64,000 nt of DNA from Lampris incognitus (taxonomy: Eukaryota; Chordata; Actinopteri; Lampriformes; Lampridae): the NCBI RefSeq assembly GCF_029633865.1, contig NC_079212.1, positions 84,736,172-84,800,171 on the forward strand. Reading direction: 5' to 3'. Positions within the stretch are counted from its first letter, which is position 1; each line of letters opens with the position of its first letter. The notes under the pieces were generated by a model. It had not been told where the DNA came from. It saw nothing but the letters and a program-made list of their open reading frames with translations, and searched no databases. Below, piece after piece: positions 1 to 11,895 of this stretch. The translations under genes and the position numbers were made by a program.

Positions 1-173
1 TGATTTTTACTTGTTTACATATAAAGGTTCGTGACAAACATGTTGTGTTGTGTGTAACCCCACGACCACTAGACAACAGTGCTGTAATCTATCTTCAGCC
101 ATTTCACTCTTCCACTCCAACCCAATAACGTGAACTGAGACAGGAAGTAGCAAAACACAAAGAACACAGGCTG

Positions 174-620
174 ATGAAACCGCAATGTATCATCTTTCTT
201 ACAGTATCACAATATACCACCTTTCTTACAGTATCACAATATATCACCTTTCTTACAGTATCACACTATATCACCTTTCTTACAGTATCACAATATATCA
301 CCTTTCTTACAGGATCACACTATATCACCTTTCTTACAGGATCACAATATATCACCTTTCTTACAGTATCACAATGTATCACCTTTCTCACAGTATCACA
401 CTATATCACCTTTCTTACAGTATCACAATATATCACCTTTCTTACAGTATCACAATATACCACATTTCTTACAGTATCACACTATATCACCTTTCTTACA
501 GTATCACAATATATCACCTTTCTTACAGTATCACAATATATCACCTTTCTTACAGTATCACAATATATCACCTTTCTTACAGTATCACACTATATCACCT
601 TTCTTACAGTATCGTGATAT
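174..620. repeat. 27-bp minisatellite in a SPRYD3 intron
   Basis: About 16 tandem copies of a 27-bp unit containing CCTTTCTTACAGTATCACA with A/C variation at one site. Because 27 is divisible by three, two frames stay open along it; neither is a gene. Each unit contains a TTTCTTACAG acceptor-like sequence. Confidence 0.95.
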
Positions 621-1097
621 ACTGACTCGTCACCCCTGTATCGTGATGCGTATCGTATCGCCAGATAATACACAGCCCTAGTTGGTTGGCTGTTGTTGCC
701 AGGTTACTCCTGGGAATTCTGCATATAGAGTCATTGATTTATTGCCACTGAGATGATTTGTGAAAAAGGCAGAAGTTCTAACTGGAGAGAGGCTTCACAG
801 TCATGTCTTGTTAATTCCTTACAAACTGTGAGGTGTATTTTTATTCGTTAGAGATGCAAAGCAAGCTCGGGTGAAGTTGTCTAGTTCACTGGAGACAGGG
901 AACAATGGCTGCCCATTCACATCTGGCTCAAGGACCTGACCTGTTTTATTTGTCATGAAATGATAGACACGAGAACGATTTGTAGAATGAGTTGTCAGAA
1001 TACATATGTAGGTAAGTAACAACACCAACCATCCATTGTGCTGACAGCACACGCATCCACACAACTCATTGAAATTCATCATCCTGTTCTTCCACAG
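621..1097. other. SPRYD3 intron DNA, nothing recognised
   Basis: Between the 27-bp array and the first visible exon. The open minus frame at 819-1082 has no family resemblance. Confidence 0.5.
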
Positions 1098-1911
1098 GCT
1101 TTACAACGGCAACATCAGTGGGCAGCAGTTTGGGCCAAAATGTAACCGAGGGGATACAATTGGCTGTGGATTATACCTTGATTCTTTCGACGATGGACAG
1201 ATAACTGTGTTTTTCACCAAGAATGGCAAAGAAGTGCGCTCTCCATTATAGCCCTCTTATTTCACTTCAGACATGGGGCCGGTTCCCTGGACACAGATTA
1301 GGCCTAGTCCTGGATTCACCTGAATTTTGAACAAGATTATCCGCACGAAAGTCAGTGAAAATCAGGACTAGGCTTAATTTGTGTCTGGGAAATGGGTCCC
1401 TAAAGTTTACTCATCCCTCATAGTTCTCTTCACAACTGAATCCTCGCTGAAGTACTACGTTTAAATCTGTGTTCAGGTTGGCATTGTGAAAATCCCAGGC
1501 TCCCCTGAGGCTCTGTACCCCGCTGTGGGAATGCACTCGCTGGGGGAGGAGGTGCAGCTGGACCTGCGGGCAGAGTGGGGTATGGAGGATGAAGAGGGAC
1601 TGATGATAGTGGACAGCCATGAAGATGACTGGGGCCGTCTTCATGACGTCAAGGTGACGGGCATGGTGAGTCCAGCTGGAAAGTGTTTACCTGAAGGAGG
1701 CGTTACATGACAAAAAACACAGACATGAAAAGGTTTTCAAGCAACACTGACTAGTTATGCTGAGGGCACGGTGCCTGTGCATACAGTTTCCCAGAGATGG
1801 TGGAGTTTGCATGTTCTCCCCGTGGCTGTGTGGGTTTCCTCCGGGGGTGCCGGTTTCCTCTCACAGTCCAAAGACATGTAGGTCAGGTGAATCGGTTGTA
1901 CTAAGTTGTCC

Positions 1912-1948
<37 letters not shown>

Positions 1949-4900
1949 CCCTGTGATGGACTGGCAGCCTGTTCAGGGTGTCTGCCCGCCTGCCACCCAA
2001 TGGCTGCTGGGATAGGCTCCAGTGTCCCCGTGACTCTGTGTAGGATAAGTGGTCTGGATGATGGATGGATGGATGGATCCCTACTTAAGTATGTAAACAC
2101 AAACAACATTTCTTTCTCGCTCTCCCCCTTTATGTTTGTCCAGGACATCTGTGATTGCATGATGTGCTTGGTACAAGTGTTTTTATATAAGGAGATGAGC
2201 CCACAGGCAGAAATATTCAAATGAATTAGTGGGGGGGGGGGGTAGCACGCTTTAAGCCTATGAGCAGCAAAATCACGACAGCCTGCACGACGGCCAGAAT
2301 CCCTTGGTACGGTTCATAGTAAGAGACGATAACCAGTGTTATCAATATAACTGCGTCCTTGCTCACCCCCGGGGGGTAAAAAAGCACTGTTGTGTCATTT
2401 GTTTTTGTGTTTTTGATTCAATGGTAATACGCACAAAACCTGTTTGAATCAGGCAGTAGAAGGATCCGGATTCCTACTTGCTGTTTTGTTCAGTATTAGA
2501 TTCTCACATTTTGAAACTACTGAGGGCCAGTGTCATTTCTACTTCTTGTGTAATTATTGTTCACAAATTCATGTTTGTGGCGGCCTCACCCAGTACCGCT
2601 GTGGGAAGATGGCGGCGCGATCTTATGTTTGTGGCGGCCTCACCCAGTACCGGTGTGGGAAGATGGCGGGGCGATCTTATGTTTGTGGCAGCCTCACCCA
2701 GTACCGGTGTGGGAAGATGGCAGCGCGATCTTACGTTTTCGGTGGCCTCACCCAGTACTGTCCATGCAGTGTCTTTGTCCACGTCTGTTTTGTCTTTGTT
2801 TGATGGCTGGGAGAGCTGGCGCTGGATCGGCTGGGAGAGCTTGGTCTGCTGCGCCCTGTTGGCCCAGGGACCCTGGCCCTGACCAGAGCTGCACCCGAAG
2901 AGATAACACCAAGAGCGGTCTGACAGGACGCGGAAGCGGGGCAGGCTAAGCTAACTGCTAGCCCACGCAGACTGGCAGGTCCGACAGGCGTCCTGGCTGG
3001 CGTGCGTCCTCTGGACAGAGGACGTTTTGGACTGTGTTGCTCTGAGTGGACTGTGTTGTTGTTCTTTTGCTTTGTTCTCTCTGTTTTTGTATGTTGTTGG
3101 TGGTGTCGTTTTTGGGGAATTTGGGACGTGTGTTTTGGTGTTTTGTGTTGCGCTGCTGTGGGCTGGGGAAACGGAATTTCGTCTCTTTTGTGTGCAAAAG
3201 TCCATGATAGAAATGGCAATAAACTGTCCCTGATTCAGGTTTTTCTTTCTGTCTGCTCCCTGCAGCTGCTGGAGTATGTGGGGAAAGGGAAGAGCATTGT
3301 GGATGTGGGCCTTGCCCAAGCCCGCCAGCCTCTTAGCACACGCCACCATTACTACGAGCTGGAGATCACCAGCGCAGGGGAGAAGTGCTACATCGCCCTC
3401 GGGCTGGCACGCAGGGTGAGAAACTGCAGCGGCGCCGCCGCCGCCATTGTCCTGGTGGTAAACGGATGTCATCACTTTTACTGTCTGTCACACACTGTAG
3501 TGTTTACCTCGGATCTGTTGTGGACTGCTCTCAGCACAGGAAGAGCCTCCTCCCGCTCCCAGTCACCACCCCTGCCCTCGCTCGCTCCTCCCCCGCTGAC
3601 GGAGGCCAGTTTTCCAGTAAAGGAACATTCCTTATTTTCTCAACCTGGGCCTTCTCGTCTTTGTATTTTGATTGATTTTCATAGTATGCTGCGGACCTGT
3701 CTCGTTGTGGAGGTCTTTGGAGACGAGCCCAGACAGACTCTGCTTCACATGGCATCAGTAGGGCATACCAACATCCAAATCCACATGATCTAGTCCTCTT
3801 ATGTGCAAAGTTGAAATTCATACCAGAACTACTGTACTGGACCTGTTTACCTGTTGTAAGATTTGGATCGTCCATGTAACCTAACCATCAGCGTAACCCA
3901 AACGAGTGTGTGTCTGCAGAGTAGGTTGCATGCAGTAGCTCATTTCTGCAAGTTGTAGTTTTGGTATTTAATGAAATAATTTTACTTTTAATTGCTGCTA
4001 ATAGATTGAATATTTCAACTTCATTCTCGCTTGTAAATAAGAGCTTCAGATAAACTGGACTTGTTGTGTGTTGGTATGTTAGTATGTGCTGTATGTCAGT
4101 GTGCCTTACCGGGGCCGTGGTGGAGCAGGGTGTGTGTGGCTCGTCTCTAGAAGCCTGCACAGTGAGACAGGCGTGTATTGTACTATAACAGTCCACAGCA
4201 TGATGAGCGATACTGGGGAAATAAGACCCAGACTGGGAAAAAAAGGAATTGTGCTGGAACATGCGAAGCTGCTGTGCTGTGCTCAAACAGCAGCAGTGGT
4301 GTGTCTCCTCATGAGGACACACCCACTCAGCCACTTAATCTCTGCAAGTCTCACCTTCACTTTTCCTCCTCAGACAGTCTGCCACCATGCACCAGACCAA
4401 CATATAGGAAAAAACATGTATGCAATAGTTCCTCAGGCTCTACAATTAATTGTCCAGATTAATTTAAATGATTCCTCTGTTGTGTAATCCTAAAGGACTG
4501 GTTGTGTAACTACAGAAGGTGAATCAGTTCATCTGGACACAACATTTGTTGAGAGAAACGTTTCATCATCATCTGAGTGACCTCTTCAGTCTAAGGGTCC
4601 AGACACACCCAGCCGACGAGCGGCGACAAAGGCCGGCTGTTGCGTCGCCTCATGTCGCCTGCCGTCTGGGCCAAAAAGCTGCACTTGAACACACTGCCAA
4701 GACCACAGCCGACGGCCCTGATTCGCTAGCGTAGCACTGACTCACTAAGCTGAACAGCCAATCAGAGTGATCTCTCTCACCGATGGGCTCCACCGCTTCA
4801 ACATGCTGAATCAGCCAAAAAGCTGCCGACAGGGGTCCGACAGGGGTCCGACTAGTGCCGACGGTGCGGGACACACCGCAAAAACTAGAGTCGCAGACAC

Positions 4901-7761
4901 TCACCGACGGCCCGACATTCCGGTGTGTCAGGGCCTCGAGACTGAAGATGTCACTTCATCACTTGACTGCTGAAACATTCTGTCCGTAAATGTGTCCAGA
5001 ACAACTGGTTCAGCTAGCTGTGACCTACCTGCACTATGCTTAAAGACCCGTGTAATGTTTCAGACAGAATAAACTGGGTTCAGCCCGACTTTAATTAGAA
5101 TTAAGTCAGACACCATCATCTTGTTGTCAATGATATGAAATAAATGAAGGCCCAAATACTGCCTCGTGTGCTGCCATGTATGGTACGACACTGTGCTGGA
5201 CTGGTTGCTGCAGTTAGTCATTAGGCGAGTCTTAGATTTACTGATCTCGGTGCTGTGCTGCCGCCGTTCAGGAGATGACGGATCATTGCTCACCATCTTG
5301 GCACTTCCTCTTCGTCTCCATTCATCTCCATTCCTCTGCACGCCAACACATCGCGCTCTGCACCGAGTGCATCAGTTGCACCCCGGGGCCAGGCTGCATG
5401 GAGGATGGGGCTCTGTCATCTCACTGATCGTTTTCCGGGAGTTGTGTTTCCTGAGGATGATTGACAGTCCATACGAGGCGCCGTGGTGGGTGTTAACATG
5501 ATTGACAGCCACGAGAATTGTCCAATCACATTAGATAAAAAAACATTAAAACAATACCAATTCGCTGGCAATAAAAGTGGGAGTGTCTGGGGCAGCACAG
5601 AACTGCGCCCCCTGGAAAATCTGAAGAAACCAATCAGACAGCAGCCTCAGGTCACCTGCTCGCCACAAGTTTGAGGGCTTACATAAGGTATTGTTTGGCC
5701 GGCGCCCATCACCCAGGAAGTATATGTATTCAGACAGGAACCAACCAAACACCATTTGAACCAATATTTAATGCTGCTGACAGACTGAAAACACTTTTAT
5801 TTCATCATTATTTGCATTATACAACTAAATTATATTTAACATGTTTAAGTAGATTTTCATCTCTTGATGTTTGAAGGGGTGGCGCCCCAGCGCCCTCTAC
5901 TGGCCAGCCACCACTGTTATTTATTCATTTGTGGACTTTTTGTACATGAGTGTGCATGAACAAGACTTCCTGTTCATGCACACTGAGTCAGAAGGAATGT
6001 TTCTGGCATGGTACGTTTTCTGGTCTGACTAATCTCACTGTCGTTTCATGAAACCACAGAACTACCCCAAAAACAGACACCCTGGCTGGAGCCGAGGGTC
6101 TATTGCCTACCATGCAGGTAAGTGTCTGAAGATGACCTGGATTTCTTTTTTCTTCTCACTGTTTCCTTCCCTGCACCTGTTTCTGCCAAGATAGACTAAT
6201 GGAAGATATGCAGATCCATCCATCCATCCATCCATCCATCCATTATCACAGATATGCAGATGTTGATGCTGACTGCCAGCACTCCATACTTTATTTACTG
6301 AGTGTATGCAGTAAGACAGTTGTTGCGGGTTGTGTTGATGCAGTCTGGGGTGGAACAGGGGTCAGTGGGTCTGCAGTAACAGAGTGGTGGAAAGGGTATT
6401 ACACTTGTTTATACTTAGAAAGCAAGGCCACGTCCTCCACCAGCAGAACATTAAGTGTTTCTCAGCAGATAAGCTTGTTTGCTGAAGCGATTGCTTATCT
6501 TTGAGAGACCTGGTGAAGTGAATCCCCTGCCTGCTGATAGCTGTCATTTTTTAAAACTGTGTTGCTTGAGCATCTGGGTGGTTTATACCGTTGCCTACCA
6601 ACACAGGGATCGCTGGTTCAAGTGCCCATGTTGCCTCCTTCTTGGTCGGGCATCCCTGCAGACACAATTGGCCGTGTCTGTGGGTGGGAAGCCGGATGTG
6701 GGTATGTGTCCTGGTCGCTGCACCAGCGCCTCCTCTGGTCGGTCGGGGCGCCTGTTCAGGGGGGAGGGGGAACTGGGGGGAATAGCGGGATCCTCCGACG
6801 CGCTACGTCCCCCTGGTGAAACTCCTCCCTGTCAGGTGAAAAGAAGCGGCTGGTAACTCCACATATATCGGAGGAGACGTGGTAGTCTGCAGCCCTCCCC
6901 GGATCAGCAGAGGGGGTGGAGCAGTGACTGGGACAGATCGGAAGAGGAGGGTGATTGACCGGGTACAGTTGGGGAGAAAAAGGGGGGGGGGGACAAAACA
7001 ACAACCAAAAGAAAGTCAGTAATCAGCTCACTTCATCACAAATGCAATCCATCCATCCATCCAACCACCCACTGTAACACACCTCTAACCCTGACACACC
7101 TGATAATTTTCTGCAGACGATGGGAAAATGTTCCAAGGCAGTGGGGTGGGAGACCCCTTTGGGCCACGGTGCTTTGAGGGAGATATTATTGGCTGTGGCA
7201 TTATGTTCCCACGTGACTACCTCCTGGATGGTGGAGGTAAGTGTTTGTACACACTCCAGTGATTCTTAGAAATGGTAAAGTGTCGTGGAAAACAAACCAT
7301 CTCATCTCATACTACATTCCCTACAAGACGTAATCCCTTCTATCCAAACTCTCCCCATTCCTGCATCAAACACCATGCAGACGACACAGACGATCACGAC
7401 CCGGATGCCTTGCCCAAGCAGAGTCAGGTACAGAATGACCTGTATGCAAATAACGAGGAGGAGGATGGAGAGGACTTGGAGGGGAGGAAGGTTATGGTGA
7501 GGTTCTTTGTGATATCCAGGATAAGAAACATGAGATAACAGTGTAAAGACAGGAATTCTGAGCATCTAAGTCTTAACTCTGTGAAGTGCATACAGATCTC
7601 TCTGCTGACCCCTTGTGTTCGTACAGGTGTTCTTCACCCGCAATGGGAAGGTAGTGGGCCGCAGGGAGGCAGCCTTACCACCGGGGGGATTCTTCCCCAC
7701 CATCGGCATGATGAGCACAGGGGAGAAGGTCAGAGTTGATCTGCACCCCCTCAGCGGCTAA
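1098..7761 (+). CDS. spryd3: SPRYD3 (SPRY domain-containing protein 3), C-terminal seven exons, 5' end outside window
   Basis: Seven exons join in one frame: 1098-1233, 1477-1665, 3266-3415, 6060-6117, 7117-7236, 7381-7496 and 7627-7761 (stop TAA at 7759-7761). Each has AG/GT borders and matching phases; for example the codon split at 6117/7117 gives Asp in YHADDGKMFQG. They encode 300 residues; human SPRYD3 is 442, so about 140 N-terminal residues lie left of the window. Recognisable family blocks are GHSLGEE-like PAVGMHSLGEEVQLDL, LLEYVGKGKSIVDVGLAQAR, YPKNRHPGWSRGSIAYHA, GVGDPFGPRC and the end GEKVRVDLHPLSG. SPRY/B30.2 folds bind proteins; the partner of SPRYD3 is not well known. The 7381-7496 exon is an acidic linker, as in the human protein. 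The first donor (GAA/GTGCGC at 1234) is weak but gives the conserved NGKEVG junction. Confidence 0.93.
1275..1400. mobile_element. Short hairpin MITE in a SPRYD3 intron
   Basis: Inverted arms: GGGGCCGGTTCCCTGGACAC with AGGCCTAGTCCTGGATT at the left, and AATCAGGACTAGGCTTAA with GTGTCTGGGAAATGGGTCCC at the right. About 125 bp with no coding capacity. A miniature inverted-repeat element of a common fish type. Confidence 0.8.
1786..2080 (+). repeat. Fish SINE-type repeat body with GT tract and GGAT tail
   Basis: Shares GGAGTTTGCATGTTCTCCCC, AGTCCAAAGACATGTAGGTC and GGCTGCTGGGATAGGCTCCA with the copy at 54566-55070. It carries a (GT)n tract and ends in (GGAT)n. This copy lacks the tRNA-like head. 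Lies in a SPRYD3 intron. Confidence 0.75.
2560..3237 (+). repeat. Interspersed repeat with 54-bp YY1-motif monomers, just upstream of a SPRYD3 exon
   Basis: Opens with three and a half 54-bp monomers (2571-2760) carrying GGGAAGATGGCGGCGCG or close variants. A body sharing blocks with 56790-57372 follows (GGCTGGGAGAGC, GCTAAGCTAACTGCTAGCCC, GTCTGACAGGACGC). It ends with an AATAAA-type signal (CAATAAACTGTCCCTGATTC). No convincing protein was found. The class is unknown; the promoter-like monomers and terminal polyadenylation signal suggest a retroelement. Confidence 0.6.
3416..6059. other. SPRYD3 intron
   Basis: Apart from the nested hairpin elements at 4519-5013, no gene or family repeat was recognised in 3416-4518 or 5014-6059. 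Confidence 0.5.
4519..5013. mobile_element. Hairpin element split by a second inverted-repeat element
   Basis: Outer arms at 4519-4591 (GAATCAGTTCATCTGGACAC, CCTCTTCAGTCT) and 4939-5013 (GACTGAAGATG, TGTGTCCAGAACAACTGG) are imperfectly complementary. The inner piece, about 4592-4938, has its own ends GGGTCCAGACACACC and GGTGTGTCAGGGCC. Both look non-autonomous. No clear target-site duplication was found for the inner one. Confidence 0.6.
6566..6994 (+). mobile_element. tRNA-headed SINE, copy 1 (plus)
   Basis: The head has ACCGTTGCCTACCAACACAG and a B-box-like GGTTCAAGT. The body has GACACAATTGGCCGTGTCTG, CTGGTCGCTGCACCAGCGCC and GGTGAAAAGAAGCGGCTGG, and the tail TTGGGGAGAAAAAGGGGG. The same layout recurs six more times in the window. 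Lies in a SPRYD3 intron. Confidence 0.85.
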
Positions 7762-8594
7762 CCAAGGTGGAGGTGATGACGAGAGGTGTCGGGGAACTTG
7801 GAGTATGTAGAGGAGCACGTAGAGGACTGTTAAGGAAAGAACTTGGCTTGTAAACACTGGAAGGTGATTGATTAGGTGGAACTACGGTCTGTTATACCCC
7901 TCTACAGCTCCTGGCTGCACCCTGTTACTTGAACAGTCCCCTTGGTGTGGTTTACAACAGCTGTCTCGCTCTCGTGATGGGTAAACCACGTCATGAGAAG
8001 ATGACGTGAAGAAGAGCGTGGTCGGGTGCCAACGTTGCCACAAGAAGTTGCTTATTGTGAAATGGTTCCAGAGGAACTTGTTGGGACAAGTGATGGGTCT
8101 TGAAGGGCTACACCACTGTTTTTGACATTCTGGATCATAGATTAAAAGAACGCTGGTTTATTGTCCACAACACTGAAGAATAGTCCCAGTCTACAACCCC
8201 CCCCCCCCGAAACAATTACCCTCAGTGGGCAAAACTGACAATGGCGATGACAGTGATTGGTTAAGAAATGACAGTTGTCGTGCCCCCCCCCCCCTAGTAA
8301 GACCGAATGTACTGTGAGGATGCTCAGACTACCTAGTAACATCTTCAGAGATCATCGTGTCACCCACTGACCTCACTGTTGTGTTTTACAACAGATGCTC
8401 TACAATCTGGCATGTCCATCTCTAGGGCTCCCTTGACTTTCCACAAGTGTTTACTCCCTGACGAACACAATTTTTTTTATTATTTTGAGGGAGCGGGACA
8501 ATTTTTGTTGTTTTAGGGCATGTCTTATTGTAAATGGCATTATTCTAAATGGCATTTTCAGTCTCTTGACAAAAGCGAGCAAGCTGTCAATTTT
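7762..8594 (+). other. spryd3: Likely SPRYD3 3' untranslated region, then intergenic DNA
   Basis: No coding frame. An ATTAAA at 8142 is a possible polyadenylation signal. C-rich runs at 8200-8210 and 8283-8294. Confidence 0.4.
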
Positions 8595-8850
8595 TACATG
8601 TTGGTGTTGACCTGCTGAGACTACCTGTCAACATTTACATGTTGGTGTTGACCTGCTGAGACTGTACCTGTCACATTTACTTGTTGATGTTGACCTGGTG
8701 AGACTGTAGCTGTCACATTTACATGTTGGTGTTGACCTGGTGAGACTGTAGCTGTCACATTTACATGTTGGTGTTGACCTTGTGAGACTGTAGCTGTCAA
8801 CATTTACATGTTGTGTTGACCTGGTGAGACTGTCGCTGTCAGGGAGACAA
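8595..8850. repeat. About 42-bp minisatellite downstream of SPRYD3
   Basis: About six copies of a unit containing CATTTACATGTTGGTGTTGA and CCTGGTGAGACTGTAGCTGT, with small length differences. No gene. Confidence 0.85.
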
Positions 8851-9654
8851 GAAAATTAAATACAACCCTTAAGACCACGTGTTGAAAGGACTGCCTGTCA
8901 GTCATCATGATCCCGGTTTTCATTCAGCTGTCATAGTAGAGATGGAGGTTCCTGACTGCCAGGAGGTAGCGTTGTATATACAAGACCAAAACCATGTGCA
9001 GTACTTGCAGAGCTGCTGGGGACTGGGCTCTATTTCATGAAAATACGAAATGACTCTTTTTTTTCCCTTGGATTTTTTTTCTTTTTGATATCCTGTCGTG
9101 CTGAGCATGATGGAGGGCGATCATGTCAGCACGACAGTGTAGTCCATGAAGCAGCTGCTGTGCCTGGTGGTCTCACCGGCTCGACGTTTTTATTTCAGAT
9201 GTTGAAGATGAAGCCATAGACTTGCAGCACTCAGGTAAAGGCTCAGCTAACATGACATTCAAGTGGGTCAACTTATCTTAACAAGAACTGAAACGCTGTT
9301 TTGTAGGGGTTTTCCACAACGATGACGCCACCATCTTTTCTTCACAAGCACTTTACAGGTTGCAGTACTCACTAGAGCTCTGAAAGGAAACGACCCCAGA
9401 GTATAGTGGATGTGTTTGCTGTAGTGTGTCTACGTCGCTGAGTGGCAGTACACACGGTGTCAGTGTGTGTGCATGATGGTTTGTATCAACAAGGTTCTAC
9501 TGTGTTGCATTCTAACACTAAAGGTATTGGCAGAACTTCTGTTTAGTGTTTATGTTCCTAATGAGCTGTACTGCACACACACATGTTCTGGAGTGGACCT
9601 CAAAACATCACGTCTGACAGAAGAATTACACACAGGCCTGATGGCACAGCATAA

Positions 9655-9720
9655 AGGACACACACACATATATATATATATATTTATATATATATGTGTG
9701 TGTGTGTGTATATTTTTATT
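9655..9720. repeat. CA/TA/GT compound microsatellite
   Basis: ACACACATATATATATATAT passing into ATATGTGTGTGTGTG, next to the poly-T/G end of a SINE copy. Confidence 0.9.
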
Positions 9721-9727
9721 TATTTAT

Positions 9728-10162
9728 TTTTTGGGGGGGATTTTTTTATTTCTCCCCAATTGAACTTGGCCAATCACCCCATTCTTCTGGACCGTCCCGG
9801 TCGCTGCTCCACCCCCTCTGCCGATCCAGGGAGGGCTGCAGACTACCACATGCCTCCTCCCATACATGTGGAGTCACCAGCCGCTTCTTTTCACCTGACA
9901 GTGAGGAGTTTCACCAGGGGGACGTAGCGTGTGGGAGGATCACGCTATTCCGCCCAGTTTCCCCCCCCGAACAGGTTCCCTGACTGACCAGAGGAGGCGC
10001 TAGTGCAGCGACCAGGACACATACCCACATCCAGCTTCCCACCCGCAGACACGGCCAATTGTGTCTGTAGGGATGCCCAACTAAGCCGGAGGTCGGGGAT
10101 TTGAACCGGCGATCCCTGTGTTGGTAGGTAACGGACTACACCGCTACGCTACCTGGACGCCC
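9728..10162 (-). mobile_element. tRNA-headed SINE, copy 2 (minus)
   Basis: Full-length reverse copy. The tail complement TTTATTTCTCCCCAATTGAA is at the left. At the right lies the head complement with GGATTTGAACCGGCGATCCC (B box) and GTAGCGTAGC-type A-box sequence. No gene inside. Confidence 0.88.
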
Positions 10163-10273
10163 AGGAAATTATATTTGTCATTAATCAGGTGTTTATTATC
10201 CATGTAGCCCACCAAAGCTTCTTCTGTGCTCATGTACAAGCTGCCAGCTCAACACACACACACACACACACAC

Positions 10274-10955
10274 TTGCTTGCTGGTTGTCCATCGTGCCCG
10301 ATGATGACCATCTTCTTCTATTTGTGGGTCCTTTGAGGACTCAGATAGCAGAAGATACCTGCGCAGAGATGGTTTTTAAAGTGGCATGGGGGGTGCGCTT
10401 CTCCCAACGCCACATGACTTGATTGTAGAGGAGATGGTTCCGATGGCAAGGGAGATCCCTAGACGACCGGCACCTCCACACAACTGCAGGGGGCTGCCGG
10501 AAATCCAGTTTTTCGGAAACCGCCTCGAAGCGTGCCGCCACAGCTTGCTTTTCTGTTGGGGTAAGCTCCCTTAGCCTTATGTCTTCCAGACTCACCCACA
10601 AGGCAGCGGGGCAGTGGTTGATAGGTGCCAGGGTGTGTCCACCAGGGTGGGCCTGCACACCATATCTCTGGGGCCCACTGCTGCTCCGAGATCCCCTGCC
10701 AAGTTAGCCTGGGGCCGCAAGACCCCAGTTACCGCGTGTGGCCACGGGGAGGCCTGGCAGGAGTCTTGGTGAAGGAGAGGCTATGTACTGGCAAGGGAAG
10801 GCTTACACGCTAGGATGCTTCCCTATTCGCCACAGAGGCTAGCCAGCGGCAGCAAGCTAAGGGCAGGAAGGACACAAGCGGGTTGGAAGAACACGTGCAC
10901 CTTCCCTCCAACTACACACTGCTGCACTAGACGCATCACAGCACTCTGTGTGTAT

Positions 10956-10956
<1 letters not shown>
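10274..10956. repeat. 683-bp CA-bracketed repeat, copy 1
   Basis: Nearly identical to 40052-40734 (about ten differences by eye, same orientation). It runs from TTGCTTGCTGGTTGTCC to CTCTGTGTGTATGTA. CA runs lie at 10252-10273 on the left and 10957-11010 on the right. The minus strand has a 105-codon frame (10658-10341) with LTPTEKQAVAARFEAVSEKL, also present in copy 2. Family unknown. Confidence 0.8.
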
Positions 10957-11009
<53 letters not shown>

Positions 11010-11013
<4 letters not shown>

Positions 11014-11140
11014 CTGCAGCAGTCAGTGATGCTGCACCGGCTGTACTGCAGCAGTCAGTGATGCTGCAGCAGTCAGTGATGCTGCGCGGGCTGTACTGCA
11101 GCAGTCAGTGATGCTGCGCGGGCTGTCTTCCACACCGGTT
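11010..11140. repeat. Short tandem repeat with CTGCAGCAGTCAGTGATG core
   Basis: Four to five imperfect copies of a 17-32-bp unit (GTACTGCAGCAGTCAGTGAT and shorter forms) directly after the CA run of the 683-bp repeat. Confidence 0.75.
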
Positions 11141-11330
11141 GATGCAGGGACCTCCGCTTGTTCACATTCACGGTGCTGAACGATGGCCGCCTGGGCAGAA
11201 CCCGCTTCACAAGGCTGGCCTCGCTGCTCGGTGTGCCTGGCAGGTGCTCTTCTGGAATGTGGTTTCTCATCTGTGTTTCAAGACCAAGAAGGTTTCTGTC
11301 TCATCGTCCCAACATGGATTTTAAAAACTT

Positions 11331-11895
11331 TATATTTTACTAACATTATTTGACCAAACCCACAGCGGTTCTGTCAGCACCCCTGAAACTAAACAAAACT
11401 ACTGTGTTTGACTGTGTTTACTGAGAAGGTGTGACTGTATCATCAGGCTTCACTCAATGGAGTTTGTTTGGTTTTTTGGACATAGCTTTTACCCCGCGTG
11501 GTGACATAGGGGCAAATAAAAACAACGAATGATTCGATTTTAACTGATTTAAACTGTTGGAGCCATGAAGGGCGCGTGTGAAGTCAGGGTGGAGCAGAAG
11601 TTAAATCCTCTGACAAGTGAACGAACCCCCGGCGTTGTTCTGTAATTGCGATGTTCCACATTTAAAAGGGAAACTTTTCGTATATTGGAGAATTGTTTTT
11701 TTTTATTTTGTGTCTTTGTTTTCTCCGTATCAAGGATGATCCATGTAATCAACATGTACTGTACTGAATCTTTATGCAAAGGTTTGATGCCATGAGTAAG
11801 TACTTATTAAAAGCAAACACATTTCTACACCGCGGCTGTTTTTGTGATGTTATTATATACATAAATACATGGGATAAGAAATTAAATAGTTTAAT
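11331..11895. other. Intergenic DNA, nothing recognised
   Basis: AT-rich, no frame of interest; ends where the RTE fragment begins. Confidence 0.5.

Larger units (their letters stand above)
9199..11243 (+). other. Three exon-like fragments sharing one frame, gene unidentified
   Basis: Fragment 9199-9234 follows TATTTCAG and precedes GTAAAG. Fragment 9307-9358 follows TTTTGTAG and precedes GTTGCA. Fragment 11148-11243 follows TGATGCAG and precedes GTGCTC. Their phases agree (split Gly, split Arg), giving DVEDEAIDLQHSG, VFHNDDATIFSSQALYR and DLRLFTFTVLNDGRLGRTRF. I do not recognise the protein. The third piece also has an open minus-strand frame and a weak pyrimidine tract. It could be a small gene 3' of SPRYD3, a decayed one, or chance. 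Confidence 0.25.

Noticed and set aside
174-620. CRISPR-like array of regular repeats
   Set aside because: Units are head-to-tail with no unique spacers, and the genome is a vertebrate.
174-625. Two long repetitive open frames over 174-625
   Set aside because: Product of a 27-bp tandem repeat; period divisible by three keeps frames open. No start context, codon bias or splice support.
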